Of a DNA stretch of 64,000 bases, positions 15,935 through 24,745 are shown one piece after another; position 1 is the stretch's first letter; each line of letters begins with the position of its first letter. The notes below the pieces were generated by a model. It ran no database searches. It was not told the origin of the DNA and saw only the letters and a program-made list of their open reading frames with translations. Origin of the DNA: Skermanella rosea (GTDB taxonomy: Bacteria; Pseudomonadota; Alphaproteobacteria; Azospirillales; Azospirillaceae); the NCBI RefSeq assembly GCF_016806835.2, contig NZ_CP086112.1, positions 1 to 64,000 on the forward strand, given 5' to 3'. The position numbers and the translations under genes were made by a program.

Positions 15935-16039
15935 CGCTAAGACGATCCGACCGGTCGCGTACCTAAAGACAACAATGTTGCCGGCCCGCTCCCGCTGCTG
16001 AGTGGACAACGGTACCGGCGTCATAGGGAGGAGTCTGAC

Positions 16040-17071
16040 GTGACTGCGCTGGAAAGCATTTCCCGCCCGGCCAAGGCCGCCGCGATCGCCTGCCTGTCCA
16101 TATCAGCCGCCGCCGCGGCCACCCTGACCTCCGGCGCGGCCCTCGCGTGGGAGCCGACCAAGTCGGTCGAGTTCATCGTCCCCGCCGGCACCGGAGGCGG
16201 CGCCGACCAGATGGCCCGGATGATCCAGGGCATCATCCAGAAAAACAACCTCATGAAGCAGCCGATCGTCGTGATCAACAAGTCGGGCGGCGCCGGCGCG
16301 GAGGGCTTCCTGGACGTTTCCGGATCGAACCGGAACCCGCACAAGATCATCATTACCCTGTCCAACCTGTTCACGACCCCGCTGGCCACCGGCGTGCCGT
16401 TCTCCTGGAAGGACATGACCCCGGTCGCCATGCTGGCGCTCGACAACTTCATCCTGTGGGTCAATGCCGAGAGCCCGTACAAGTCGCCCAAGGAGTTGAT
16501 CGACGCGGCCAAGGCCGGCGGCGCCAACAGCTTCAAGATGGGCGGCACGGGGTCCAAGCAGGAGGACCAGATCATCACCGCCGCGATCGAGCAGGCGACC
16601 GGCGCCACCTTCACCTACATCCCCTACAAGGGCGGCGGCGACGTCGCGGCCCAGCTTGTCGGCAACCACATCACCGCGAGCGTCAACAACCCGATCGAGG
16701 CGGTCGCCCAGTGGCGCGCCGGGGCGCTGCGGCCGCTCTGCGTCTTCGACGGCCAGCGGGTCCAGCTGAAGGAACCGATCGCCGACGGCAAGTCCTGGAA
16801 CGACGTGCCGACCTGCAAGGAAAGCGGGCTCGACGTCGAGTACACGATGCTGCGCGGCATCTTCATGTCGCCCGGCGTCACCGCCGACCAGACGAAGTTC
16901 TACGTCGACCTGTTCCAGAAGGTCCGCGAGACCCCGGACTGGAAGGACTTCATGGAGAAGGGCGCCTTCAACACGTCCTTCAAGACCGGCGACGAGTACA
17001 AGGCCTGGCTGACCCAGGCCGAGGCGACCCACCGCACCCTGATGGAGAAGGCCGGCTTCCTCGCGAAGTGA
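16040..17071 (+). CDS. tctC: Tripartite tricarboxylate transporter substrate-binding protein (TctC/Bug)
   Basis: A 343-residue periplasmic binding protein with a signal peptide (about 1-35, ending GAALAW) and the Bug-family start of the mature domain (KSVEFIVPAGTGGGADQMAR). The start is GTG at 16040, supported by GGGAGGAG seven bases upstream. It delivers an organic acid to the TctAB permease. The ligand is unknown; the shared operator with gcl suggests a compound giving glyoxylate or glycerate, such as a C2-C4 hydroxy acid (inference). Confidence 0.9.
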   Translation: MTALESISRPAKAAAIACLSISAAAAATLTSGAALAWEPTKSVEFIVPAGTGGGADQMARMIQGIIQKNNLMKQPIVVINKSGGAGAEGFLDVSGSNRNPHKIIITLSNLFTTPLATGVPFSWKDMTPVAMLALDNFILWVNAESPYKSPKELIDAAKAGGANSFKMGGTGSKQEDQIITAAIEQATGATFTYIPYKGGGDVAAQLVGNHITASVNNPIEAVAQWRAGALRPLCVFDGQRVQLKEPIADGKSWNDVPTCKESGLDVEYTMLRGIFMSPGVTADQTKFYVDLFQKVRETPDWKDFMEKGAFNTSFKTGDEYKAWLTQAEATHRTLMEKAGFLAK

Positions 17072-17083
17072 CGGCAGGCAGGC

Positions 17084-17111
17084 GGAGGTCCCGGGCGCGC
17101 CCGGGACCTCC
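17084..17111 (+). terminator. Intercistronic perfect palindrome between tctC and tctB
   Basis: A 28-base perfect palindrome (arm GGAGGTCCCGGGCG) in the 70-base gap after tctC. It forms a GC hairpin without a T-run. Such hairpins behind binding-protein genes often protect the upstream mRNA from decay, giving more binding protein than permease. Confidence 0.55.
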
Positions 17112-17141
17112 ATCCAGAGGGATTCCATCGGGGAGCGGCGG

Positions 17142-17660
17142 ATGAGCCACCAGACCAACCAGCGTGACCGCGACGGGGACGCCGTCGCCACGCATCGTAC
17201 CATGGAAATAGCGGTAGCCCTGCTGTTCGCCCTCGTGGCGGCGGTCGTCATGTACGACAGCAACCGCGTCGGCAACGGCTGGGCCAGCGACGGGCCGGAG
17301 GCCGGGTATTTCCCGTTCTATGTCGGCCTGATCATGTTCGTGTCCAGTTGCGTGATCCTGGCCAGCAACCTGCTGAGCCGGACCCCGAACACGACGGCCT
17401 TCGTCGAGCGCGGCCAGTTCATCCTGGTGCTGAAGGTCCTGATCCCGACCGTCGCGTTCGTCGGCCTGATCTGGGTGCTGGGAATCTATCTGGCGGCGGC
17501 CGTCTTCATCGCCTTCTTCATGTATTGGCTGGGCCGCTATCCGATCACCAGGATCCTGCCGGTCGCCGTCCTGATCCCGCTCGCGCTCTTCGTGATGTTC
17601 GAGATCTGGTTCCTGGTGCCGCTGCCCAAGGGGCCGGTCGAGACGATGCTCGGCTACTGA
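17142..17660 (+). CDS. tctB: TctB-type small permease subunit
   Basis: A 172-residue membrane protein with about four hydrophobic segments (for example EIAVALLFALVAAVVMYDS, YFPFYVGLIMFVSSCVILAS, and LIPLALFVMFEIWFLVPLP at the end). Its size and its place between tctC and tctA match the small subunit of the tripartite tricarboxylate transporter. The ATG at 17142 follows a purine-rich GGGGAG stretch. Confidence 0.87.
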   Translation: MSHQTNQRDRDGDAVATHRTMEIAVALLFALVAAVVMYDSNRVGNGWASDGPEAGYFPFYVGLIMFVSSCVILASNLLSRTPNTTAFVERGQFILVLKVLIPTVAFVGLIWVLGIYLAAAVFIAFFMYWLGRYPITRILPVAVLIPLALFVMFEIWFLVPLPKGPVETMLGY

Positions 17661-17751
17661 TCCGTCCCCGTTCCCGAACCACGCGTCCGCAACACGGCAA
17701 AGCCGAACGGCCCCGCTCCCCCGAGGGCGGCGGTCCAGGTGGAGGGGTGCC

Positions 17752-19275
17752 TTGGAAGCTTTGATGAATCTGATGCATGGCTTCGGCGTACTCGCCGACC
17801 CCATGAACATCGTGTACATGTTCGTCGGGATCACGCTGGGGGTGCTGATCGGCGTGCTGCCCGGGCTGGGCGGCGCCAACGGGGTCGCGATCCTGCTGCC
17901 GCTGACCTTCAGCATGTCGCCGACCTCGGCGATCATCATGCTGTCGTGCATCTACTGGGGAGCCCTGTTCGGCGGCGCCATCACCTCGGTGCTGTTCAAC
18001 ATCCCGGGCGAGCCCTGGTCGGTCGCCACCACCTTCGACGGCCACCCCATGGCCCAGCAGGGCCGCGCCGGCGAGGCGCTGACCGCGGCCTTCACCTCCT
18101 CCTTCTTCGGCGCCTTCCTGGCGGTCATCCTGATCACCTTCCTGGCCCCGGTGATCGCCGGCTTCGCGCTGCGCTTCGGCCCGGCCGAGTTCTTCGCGGT
18201 CCAGCTCCTGACCTTCTGCAGCTTCGTCGGCATGGGCAAGGAATCGCCCTTCAAGGTGCTCACCGCCATGATGCTCGGCTTCGCCCTGGCAGCCGTCGGG
18301 CTCGACACCGTCACCGGCCAGCTGCGCATGACCTTCGGCACCATCGAGCTGCTGCGCGGCTTCGACTTCCTGATCGCGGTCATCGGCCTGTTCGGCATCG
18401 GCGAGATCCTGCTGACCATGGAGGAGGGCCTGGCCTTCAAGGGCAAGTCGGCCCGGATCAACCCGGCGGTCGTGCTGCACACCTGGAAGCAGCTGCCGAA
18501 ATACTGGATCACCGCGCTGCGCGGCTCGATCGTGGGCTGCTGGATGGGCATCACGCCGGGCGGCGCCACGCCGGCCTCGTTCATGAGCTACGGCCTGGCC
18601 AAGCGCTTCTCGCGCAACGGCGCCCGGTTCGGCACCGGCGAGATCGAGGGCGTGGTGGCCCCCGAGACGGCGGCGCACGCGGCGGGCACCAGCGCGCTGC
18701 TGCCGATGCTGACGCTCGGCATCCCCGGCTCGCCGACCGCGGCGGTGCTGCTCGGCGGGCTGCTGATCTGGGGCCTGCAGCCCGGCCCGCTGCTGTTCGT
18801 CGAGCAGAAGGAGTTCGTCTGGGGCCTGATCGCCAGCATGTACCTGGGCAACGTCGTCGGCCTGATCGTGGTGCTGACCACGGTGCCGCTGTTCGCCTCG
18901 ATCCTGCGCATCCCGTTCAGCATCATCGCCCCGATCATCATCGTGATCTGCGCGGTCGGCGCCTACACGGTCCACAACGCCTTCATGGACATCGCCGTCA
19001 TGCTGGTGTTCGGCGTGCTCGGCTACGTCTTCAAGAAGCTGTCCTACCCGCTCGCCCCGCTGGTCCTGGCCCTGGTCCTCGGCGACATGGCCGAAAGCTC
19101 GTTCCGCCAGGCCATGCTGCTCTCCCAGGGCGACCTCGCCATCTTCTGGTCCAACCCCCTGGTAGGATCCATCGTCACCCTCGCCCTCGCCATGCTCTTC
19201 TGGCCCGTCATCTCCCTGGCCATCGCCCGGCTGCGGGCGCGCCAGGGGGGCAAGGCCGCGGTCTCCCTCAAGTGA
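17752..19275 (+). CDS. tctA: TctA-type large permease subunit
   Basis: A 507-residue integral membrane protein of normal family length with repeated hydrophobic helices and the conserved glycine-rich signatures LIGVLPGLGGANGVAILLPL and MGITPGGATPASFMSYGLAK. A TTG at 17752 is the likely start because GGAGG lies six bases before it; the next ATG (17764) is too far from it. It forms the transport channel with TctB. The GntR gene follows after 13 bases, so all four genes are probably one operon. Confidence 0.93.
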   Translation: MEALMNLMHGFGVLADPMNIVYMFVGITLGVLIGVLPGLGGANGVAILLPLTFSMSPTSAIIMLSCIYWGALFGGAITSVLFNIPGEPWSVATTFDGHPMAQQGRAGEALTAAFTSSFFGAFLAVILITFLAPVIAGFALRFGPAEFFAVQLLTFCSFVGMGKESPFKVLTAMMLGFALAAVGLDTVTGQLRMTFGTIELLRGFDFLIAVIGLFGIGEILLTMEEGLAFKGKSARINPAVVLHTWKQLPKYWITALRGSIVGCWMGITPGGATPASFMSYGLAKRFSRNGARFGTGEIEGVVAPETAAHAAGTSALLPMLTLGIPGSPTAAVLLGGLLIWGLQPGPLLFVEQKEFVWGLIASMYLGNVVGLIVVLTTVPLFASILRIPFSIIAPIIIVICAVGAYTVHNAFMDIAVMLVFGVLGYVFKKLSYPLAPLVLALVLGDMAESSFRQAMLLSQGDLAIFWSNPLVGSIVTLALAMLFWPVISLAIARLRARQGGKAAVSLK

Positions 19276-19288
19276 GGGGGGCCGTGCC

Positions 19289-20002
19289 ATGGCCGTCCCC
19301 CAGCCTGCGGCGGAGCAGGGCACCGAAGCCGGGACCAGCTTCAAGATGCAGGCCTACCGGGCCGTGAAGGACTCGATCCTGGCGATGGACGTGTACGGCC
19401 GGCGCGGCGAGATCCGCATCGACGACCGCGAGGTCGCCCAGGCGCTGGGCATCAGCCGGACCCCGGTGCGCGAAGCCCTGATCCTGCTGGAGCACGAGGG
19501 CTTCGTGCGCGCGGTGCCCCGGCGGGGCATCGTGGTGGTCCGCAAGACCCGGCGGGAGATCGTGGACATGGTCGTCGTCTGGGCGGCCCTGGAGGGCATG
19601 GCCGCCCGCCTCGCCACCGCCCGGGCCTCGGACGAGGACCTGGGCGCGCTGGTCCTGAGTTTCCGGGAAACGCCCCTGCTCGCCGACGCGCGGGAAAGCG
19701 GCGCTTCCGTCAGCCTCGTCCCGGGCTATCCCGACCGGGCGATGGAGCTGGGGCGCGGCCTGATACGGCTTTCCGGATGCGCGCTGATCGAGACGCTCAC
19801 CGGGAACATGGCGCCTCACATGCGCGGCATCCGCAAGCTCGAACTGCTGGACGGGGAACAGGCGGCCCGGGCCGCCGCCTGCCAGCTCGGCGTGATCGAG
19901 GCCCTGGAGGCCCGCGACGCGGACGCGGCCGAGGCGCTGATCCTGCGCCACAACCTCGACCTCGCGCTGCACATCCAGAGGAGCTGCGATTTCCCCGACT
20001 GA
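19289..20002 (+). CDS. GntR-family transcriptional regulator, FCD type
   Basis: A 237-residue regulator. The N-terminal winged helix is visible around KMQAYRAVKDSILAMDVYG and VAQALGISRTPVREALILLE; the C-terminal all-helical FCD ligand domain follows, ending with HNLDLALHIQ. It is the last gene of the tctCBA operon, so it probably senses the transported acid or a product. Four related palindromic sites in the window (upstream of gcl, the pyk-like gene, tctC and the GNAT gene) are candidate operators. Confidence 0.9.
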   Translation: MAVPQPAAEQGTEAGTSFKMQAYRAVKDSILAMDVYGRRGEIRIDDREVAQALGISRTPVREALILLEHEGFVRAVPRRGIVVVRKTRREIVDMVVVWAALEGMAARLATARASDEDLGALVLSFRETPLLADARESGASVSLVPGYPDRAMELGRGLIRLSGCALIETLTGNMAPHMRGIRKLELLDGEQAARAAACQLGVIEALEARDADAAEALILRHNLDLALHIQRSCDFPD

Positions 20003-20047
20003 CGGCCCGCGGCAAACCAGAAAAATTCCCAGGAGGAAACGGAAGCC

Positions 20048-20737
20048 ATGCAAGCGAAAGACATCATGACCTCCCCGGTCATCACCGTCGGCCCCGACGT
20101 TCCCGTGGGGCAGGTCGCCAAGCTGCTGCTGGAGAAGCGGATCAGCGGCGTCCCCGTGGTCGCCGGCGACGGCCGGCTGCTGGGCGTCGTCAGCGAGGGC
20201 GACCTGCTGCGCCGGGTGGAGACCGGGACCGAGCGCCGCAAGCCGAGCTGGCTGGAGATGCTGATCGGCCAGGGCAGCGACGTCGGCGACTTCATCAAGT
20301 CCCACGGGCTCCATGCCGGCGACGTCATGACCCGCGAGGTGGTGAGCGCCGCGCCGGACGCCAGCCTCCGCGACCTCGCCGAGCTGATGGAACGCAACGG
20401 CATCAAGCGCGTGCCGATCGTGGAGGGCGGCGGGCTGGTCGGCATCGTCAGCCGCGCCAACCTGCTCAAGGGCCTGGTGGAGGACCGGGCAGGGGCTCCG
20501 GTGCAGAGCAGCGACGAGCAGATCCGGACCGGCTTGGCCGACCTGCTGCGGCGCGAGCCCTGGGTCGATCATCGCCGGATCAACGTCGTCGTTGCCGACG
20601 GGGTCGTCCAGCTCTGGGGCTCCGTCGAGAACGACGAGCAGCGCCGCGCCCTGGTGATCGCCGCCGAGAGCCACCCGGGCGTCCGCTCGGTCGAGGACCA
20701 CCTGACGGCCAACTGGTTCACCAACGAGGCGGGGTGA
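20048..20737 (+). CDS. CBS-pair and BON domain protein
   Basis: A 229-residue soluble protein. The first CBS domain spans about 1-60 (MQAKDIMTSPVITVGPDVPV, GVVSEGDLLRR), the second about 90-145 (AGDVMTREVVSAAP, GIVSRANLLKG), and the BON domain the last 70 residues (VVVADGVVQLWGSVENDEQR, HPGVRSVEDHL). CBS pairs usually bind adenine nucleotides; BON domains bind membranes or partner proteins. AGGAGGAAA precedes the ATG. It lies between the GntR regulator and the GNAT gene; role unknown. Confidence 0.88.
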   Translation: MQAKDIMTSPVITVGPDVPVGQVAKLLLEKRISGVPVVAGDGRLLGVVSEGDLLRRVETGTERRKPSWLEMLIGQGSDVGDFIKSHGLHAGDVMTREVVSAAPDASLRDLAELMERNGIKRVPIVEGGGLVGIVSRANLLKGLVEDRAGAPVQSSDEQIRTGLADLLRREPWVDHRRINVVVADGVVQLWGSVENDEQRRALVIAAESHPGVRSVEDHLTANWFTNEAG

Positions 20738-20772
20738 AGGGAAGCCCGCACACGAGGCTTGCGGGCGCTTTG

Positions 20773-20793
20773 GTATCTGGTATACGGTATCCC
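20773..20793 (+). promoter_or_regulatory. Operator-like site upstream of the GNAT/TSUP operon
   Basis: It begins GTATCTGGTATACGGTAT and ends with CCC. It shares GTATCTGGTATAC with the palindrome at 15408-15427 (complement) and CTGGTATACGGTAT with the tctC site. It sits 37 bases before the GNAT start, so a bound repressor would block transcription. Confidence 0.55.
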
Positions 20794-20829
20794 AGTAAGA
20801 AGAACCAAGGTAACCATAACCGGAGGAAA

Positions 20830-21285
20830 ATGCCCGCCATGGAAGGACAGGAATTCACCATCACGTTCGCCGGCAACGATCAGGAAATCGGCGCCAGCTT
20901 CCCGGTGATGCAGGAACTGAGGACCCAATACACCGACCTGGGCGCCTATCGCGACCAGATCCGCCGGCAGATGGACGACGGCTACAATCTGGCGCTTCTG
21001 TGGTTCAACGGCGAGGTGGCGGGTTGCGCCGGGTTCCGCGTCCACGAGACCCTGTCCCGCGGAAAGTACATGTATGTCGAGGACTTGGTGACCTCCGCCA
21101 AGCAGCGCTCGCACGGCTTCGGCGACAAGCTGTTCGATTGGCTGCAGGCCCAGGCGCGCGAGCGCGGGTGCGCCCAGATGGAGATCATCTCCGGCGTCCA
21201 GCGCGGCGACGCCCACCGCTTCTACCACCGCAAGCGCATGACCATAAAGGCGTTCCAGCTCGTCCTGCCGATCAAGGCCGACTGA
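20830..21285 (+). CDS. GNAT-family acetyltransferase
   Basis: About 151 residues. The acetyl-CoA-binding segment is visible as YVEDLVTSAKQRSHGFGDKL (R/Q-x-x-G-x-G/A pattern), followed by MEIISGVQRGDAHRFYHRK near the C-terminus. The start may be ATG 20830 or 20839: GGAGG at 20822-20826 is slightly close to the first and far from the second. It modifies an unknown amine. The TSUP permease gene follows after 15 bases, suggesting co-transcription from the promoter with the GntR-like operator. Confidence 0.85.
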   Translation: MPAMEGQEFTITFAGNDQEIGASFPVMQELRTQYTDLGAYRDQIRRQMDDGYNLALLWFNGEVAGCAGFRVHETLSRGKYMYVEDLVTSAKQRSHGFGDKLFDWLQAQARERGCAQMEIISGVQRGDAHRFYHRKRMTIKAFQLVLPIKAD

Positions 21286-21300
21286 CGCGGGGCTGCACCG

Positions 21301-22047
21301 ATGCTGTCCACGGGACTTCTGGTGCTCGCGGCCTTCGTCGCCGGGGTGGTCAACGCCATCGCCGGCGGCGGAGCCTTCATCACCTTTCCGGCCATGGTGT
21401 TCGCCGGCATCCCGCCGGTGCTCGCCAACGCGTCCAGCACGGTGGCGCTGTTCCCGGGGCAGGCGACCAGCGCGCTGGCCTACCGGCGCGACATCCTGGG
21501 AATCACCGAGTTCAGCCTGCCGGTCTTCGTCGGCCTGAGCCTGGTCGGCGGGCTGGTCGGCGCGCTGCTGCTTCTCTACACGCCCAACGCGGTGTTCGCC
21601 GACCTGGTGCCGTGGCTGATGCTGTTCGCCACCACCGTCTTCGCGGTCGGCAACTTCGCGCCCAAGGGCGTTTCCGCCCGGATGAGGCTGTCGGGAACGG
21701 CCGTGCTGGCGGTCCAGTTCGTCATCTCGATCTATGGCGGGTATTTCGGCGGCGGCATCGGGTTCCTGATGCTGGCGGCTCTGACCCTCTACGGCATGCG
21801 GGACATCCACGCGATGAACGGGATGAAGATCCTGCTGGCGACATTGATGAACGGCGCCGCGGTCGCCGCCTTCGTCCTCGCCGGCGCCGTCCACTGGACC
21901 GCGACGCTGCCGATGGCCGTCGCCTCGATCCTGGGAGGCTACGCGGGAGCCCGCGGCGCCCGGCTGATCGACCAGAAACTGCTCAAGCTCCTGGTCGTCG
22001 GCATCGCCGGCGCCATGACGGTGTACTTCTTCTGGCGCCAGGGATGA
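21301..22047 (+). CDS. TSUP (TauE/SafE) family permease
   Basis: A 248-residue protein with about seven or eight membrane helices and the family start GVVNAIAGGGAFITFPAM. The glycine-rich motif returns in the second half (YGGYFGGGIGFLMLAALTL). TSUP proteins export or import sulfite, sulfoacetate or small organic anions. It is directly after the GNAT gene in the same probable regulon as tctCBA and gcl, so an organic acid is a plausible substrate. Confidence 0.88.
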   Translation: MLSTGLLVLAAFVAGVVNAIAGGGAFITFPAMVFAGIPPVLANASSTVALFPGQATSALAYRRDILGITEFSLPVFVGLSLVGGLVGALLLLYTPNAVFADLVPWLMLFATTVFAVGNFAPKGVSARMRLSGTAVLAVQFVISIYGGYFGGGIGFLMLAALTLYGMRDIHAMNGMKILLATLMNGAAVAAFVLAGAVHWTATLPMAVASILGGYAGARGARLIDQKLLKLLVVGIAGAMTVYFFWRQG

Positions 22048-22122
22048 CGGCCCCGGCCGCTCGACGGAGGATTGAACGGAAAGGACCCATCCGGCTATGC
22101 TCCCGATCGAAGGGAGCATCGA

Positions 22123-22638
22123 ATGCCAAGAAGTCCGTCAACCGCAAATCCCAGTGCTCCGAAAGAGACTGATCAGCAGGCCGCGACGCCGGAGGAGCTC
22201 AACCTCGAAAGCCTCGCCGGCGTGGCGGCCTTCCATCTGCGGCTCGCGGCCGAAGCTTCCCAGCAGGCGTTCAACCGGCAGATCGAGGCGATCGGGCCCA
22301 GCGTGCCCTACCGGACCGGGCACTACACGGTGCTCCGGCTGATCGCCAACAATCCGGGCGTGACGCAGACCGCGGTCAGCTCGGCGGCCGGCCGGGACAA
22401 ATCGACTCTGACCCCTTTGTTGAACGATTTCGTGCGCCGGGGACTGGTCCGGCGCGAGACGATCTCGTCCGACCGGCGCAGCTATGCCCTGACCCTGACG
22501 CCGGAGGGCGAGGCGGCCCTGGCGGCCCTCGCCAAGGCCTCGCGGGCCCACGGCGCGGAGCTGGACCGGATCATCGGTCCCGAGAACAAGGCCGACTTCA
22601 TCCGCATCCTGCGCCGCATCAAGGAAGAGCTGGGCTGA
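22123..22638 (+). CDS. MarR-family transcriptional regulator
   Basis: About 171 residues starting MPRSPSTANPSAPKE. The winged helix-turn-helix is clear (VLRLIANNPGVTQTAVSSAA, DKSTLTPLLNDFVRRGLV, SSDRRSYALTLTPEGEAAL). The start at 22123 follows GGGAG at a good distance; the frame is open further upstream to a TTG at 22072 without a ribosome site. MarR proteins repress neighbouring genes until a small aromatic or oxidant is present; the target here is unclear. Confidence 0.88.
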   Translation: MPRSPSTANPSAPKETDQQAATPEELNLESLAGVAAFHLRLAAEASQQAFNRQIEAIGPSVPYRTGHYTVLRLIANNPGVTQTAVSSAAGRDKSTLTPLLNDFVRRGLVRRETISSDRRSYALTLTPEGEAALAALAKASRAHGAELDRIIGPENKADFIRILRRIKEELG

Positions 22639-23217
22639 GGACCGTCCGTCCGCCGGGTACCGGCGGGCGTCGGGCCGGCGTGCCATTGTGCCCGGAAGCC
22701 TGTTACCGGGGCAGATCGGGCACTCCGCCGCAAGGACCAGCACTGCGATGCACGGCAAACTGTTCAACCTCTGGGACAAGGTCCATACCAGCCTCTGGCT
22801 CGTCCCCTCGGTGATGGTCCTGCTGGCCGTCCTCCTCAGGTGGGCCGCCTACCAGGTGGACATGGTCTACTCGGACGAGGAGGCGCTTCGGACCTGGTGG
22901 CTGCACAGCGGCAGCGGCGACGACGCCCGGAACCTGCTCTCGACCCTCGTGGCCGCCCTGATCACGATGGCGAGCGTGATGTTCTCGATCACGATGGTCG
23001 TCCTGACGCTGGCGGCGACGCAGTACGGCTCCCGCCTGGTGCGGACCTACATGTCCGAACCCCGCACGCAGGCGGCCCTCGGCACCTTCGCCATGACGAT
23101 CGTGTATTGCCTGCTGGTCCTGCGCACGGTCGAGAAGGACATGCCCTCGGCGGCGGTGCCCCATATCTCGGTGAGCCTGGGCCTGGGTCTGGCGTTCGCC
23201 TGCATCCTGGTGCTGCT

Positions 23218-23225
23218 GTTCTTCC
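23218..23225. repeat. Left copy of 8-bp target-site duplication
   Basis: GTTCTTCC directly before the left inverted end. The same eight bases occur at 24917-24924. Eight-base duplications are normal for IS1595-family elements. Confidence 0.9.
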
Positions 23226-23316
23226 CGGTCTTATGTAGCAGACACCACCAGTACCGACTTGCCCGGAAGGCTTCGCCCGAGGACCATATCCTTTTCTGAT
23301 CAAGGAGATAAGGGAC

Positions 23317-23748
23317 ATGGCCGAGGCGCATGTTGTCGCCGCCCTGAAGGACAAACGGGCCGAGTTGTCCGGCGTCATCGCCGATCTGGAGAAGCGGATC
23401 GGCCAACACCGGGCTGATCTGCTGCATGTTGACGCTGTCCTGCGGCTGTTCGCGCCCGAGTTCGAGCCGGCGGCGATCGCGGCGAAGGCGGTACGACGGC
23501 ACAATGGCTGGTTCAGGCCGGGCGAACTGGCCCGGATGGTGCTGGACATCCTGCGCATGGCGCCGGCGCCGCTGGCCATCCGGGAAATCACGGTCCAGGT
23601 GATGGAGCGCCGTGGCCTGGATCCGGACGACCGGCGGACGGCGGAACTGCTGCGCAAGCTGGTCAACAACGCCCTGAACCGCCAGGCGACCGACCTGGTC
23701 GAGCGGCTCCAGGACGGCTCCCTGGTCAGCTGGCAGGTGCGCGCCTGA
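23317..23748 (+). CDS. IS1595 passenger protein, coiled-coil plus winged-helix-like
   Basis: A 143-residue protein starting MAEAHVVAALKDKRAELSG. The first 45 residues form a likely coiled coil (VIADLEKRIGQHRADLLHVD); the rest looks like a small DNA-binding helical domain (ILRMAPAPLAIREITVQVME, ELLRKLVNNALNRQ). AAGGAG precedes the ATG. It is inside the insertion sequence and overlaps the transposase 3' end by 23 bases. It may regulate or assist transposition; function is not known. Confidence 0.75.
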   Translation: MAEAHVVAALKDKRAELSGVIADLEKRIGQHRADLLHVDAVLRLFAPEFEPAAIAAKAVRRHNGWFRPGELARMVLDILRMAPAPLAIREITVQVMERRGLDPDDRRTAELLRKLVNNALNRQATDLVERLQDGSLVSWQVRA

Positions 23749-24745
23749 TCAGGCGGCTGCGCTGCCAATAGCCGCAGAAGTCCACCGACGGGCGGGTGCG
23801 GGTGACCAGGACGATCACCAGGCGGACCTGCAGGCCGTTGCTGTCCCGCCGGTGATCCTCCTTCCAGGAGGCTTCCTGGGCATAGCGGATCAGATAGACC
23901 CCGGAGATGCGGTGATGATGGCCCATTTCGCCCCGGCGGAGCCGGGCAAAGCAGGCTTCCGCCTGGTTGGTGCAGGCCTCGGCGTTGGCATACTCGACCG
24001 AGTGGTTGATCCGCCGGGTGTCGAACCGGGCATGCAGCGCGTTCCAGGCCGGGGACTCGTCCGCATGCACCGTCGTGGCACGATCGACCCGGGCCTTGAT
24101 GAAGCCGAGGGCCGCATCCTCGCTGTCGAACACCGCCGGGACCGTGCCGCCCAGACTGGTGCCGGACAGCGCGCGTTCCCGGATCACCACGACGACCTGG
24201 CGCCTGCCGCTCCGGTTCTCCGCCAGGCGCCGATCCTTGCGGTCCTCCTTCCGGTTCTCGGGCCGGACGTATCCGCCGACGTAACAGCCGTCGATCTCGA
24301 CATGCCGCCCGGCGCCGCCGAGCTGCCGGTTCCGGAACTCCGCCGCCATCGCTTCCCGGATCTTGTGGGCCAGCACGAAGGCGGTCTTGTACTGGACGCC
24401 GAGGTCGCGGGAGAGCGCCAGCGCGGCCTTGCCCTTGACTTCGTCGCAGAAGATCACGACCGCAGCCAGGTAGTCGCGGATTTCCAGCTTGTGGAACGCG
24501 AACAAGGTTCCCGAGGTCGGGCTGAAATCCCGGCGGCATGCCTTGCAGCGGAACCGCGGCGCTCCGCTGGGCCGTGGACAGGCCCAGCAGGTCGGACAGT
24601 CGCAGTGCGGGCACACCGGCGCTCCGTCGCTCTCGGGCCAGCGGATCGTACGGAACATTGTCCAGGCCTCATCCTCGTCCATCCGAAGCACCTGCTTCAG
24701 GCTGATCGTCCGGGCGGCGGCGGTGAGGAGAAAGTGCTGCGACAT
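23726..24745 (-). CDS. IS1595-family transposase
   Basis: A 339-residue transposase. The N-terminal zinc ribbon has CPHCDCPTC and FRCKACRRDFSPTSGTLF. The catalytic core contains acidic residues in HVEIDGCYVGG, in TTVHADESPAW, and later NQAEACFARLRRG, as in the ISXO2-like DDE domain. GGAG precedes the ATG at 24745. The reading frame is intact, so the element could still move. Confidence 0.93.
   Translation of the reverse strand: MSQHFLLTAAARTISLKQVLRMDEDEAWTMFRTIRWPESDGAPVCPHCDCPTCWACPRPSGAPRFRCKACRRDFSPTSGTLFAFHKLEIRDYLAAVVIFCDEVKGKAALALSRDLGVQYKTAFVLAHKIREAMAAEFRNRQLGGAGRHVEIDGCYVGGYVRPENRKEDRKDRRLAENRSGRRQVVVVIRERALSGTSLGGTVPAVFDSEDAALGFIKARVDRATTVHADESPAWNALHARFDTRRINHSVEYANAEACTNQAEACFARLRRGEMGHHHRISGVYLIRYAQEASWKEDHRRDSNGLQVRLVIVLVTRTRPSVDFCGYWQRSRLIRRAPAS

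Larger units (their letters stand above)
15726..16039. other. Intergenic region upstream of tctC
   Basis: About 310 bases without a gene. It contains a terminator-like hairpin just after the small membrane gene (15759-15793) and an operator-like site (15920-15934). Open frames on the minus strand lack ribosome sites and cross these signals. Confidence 0.55.
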
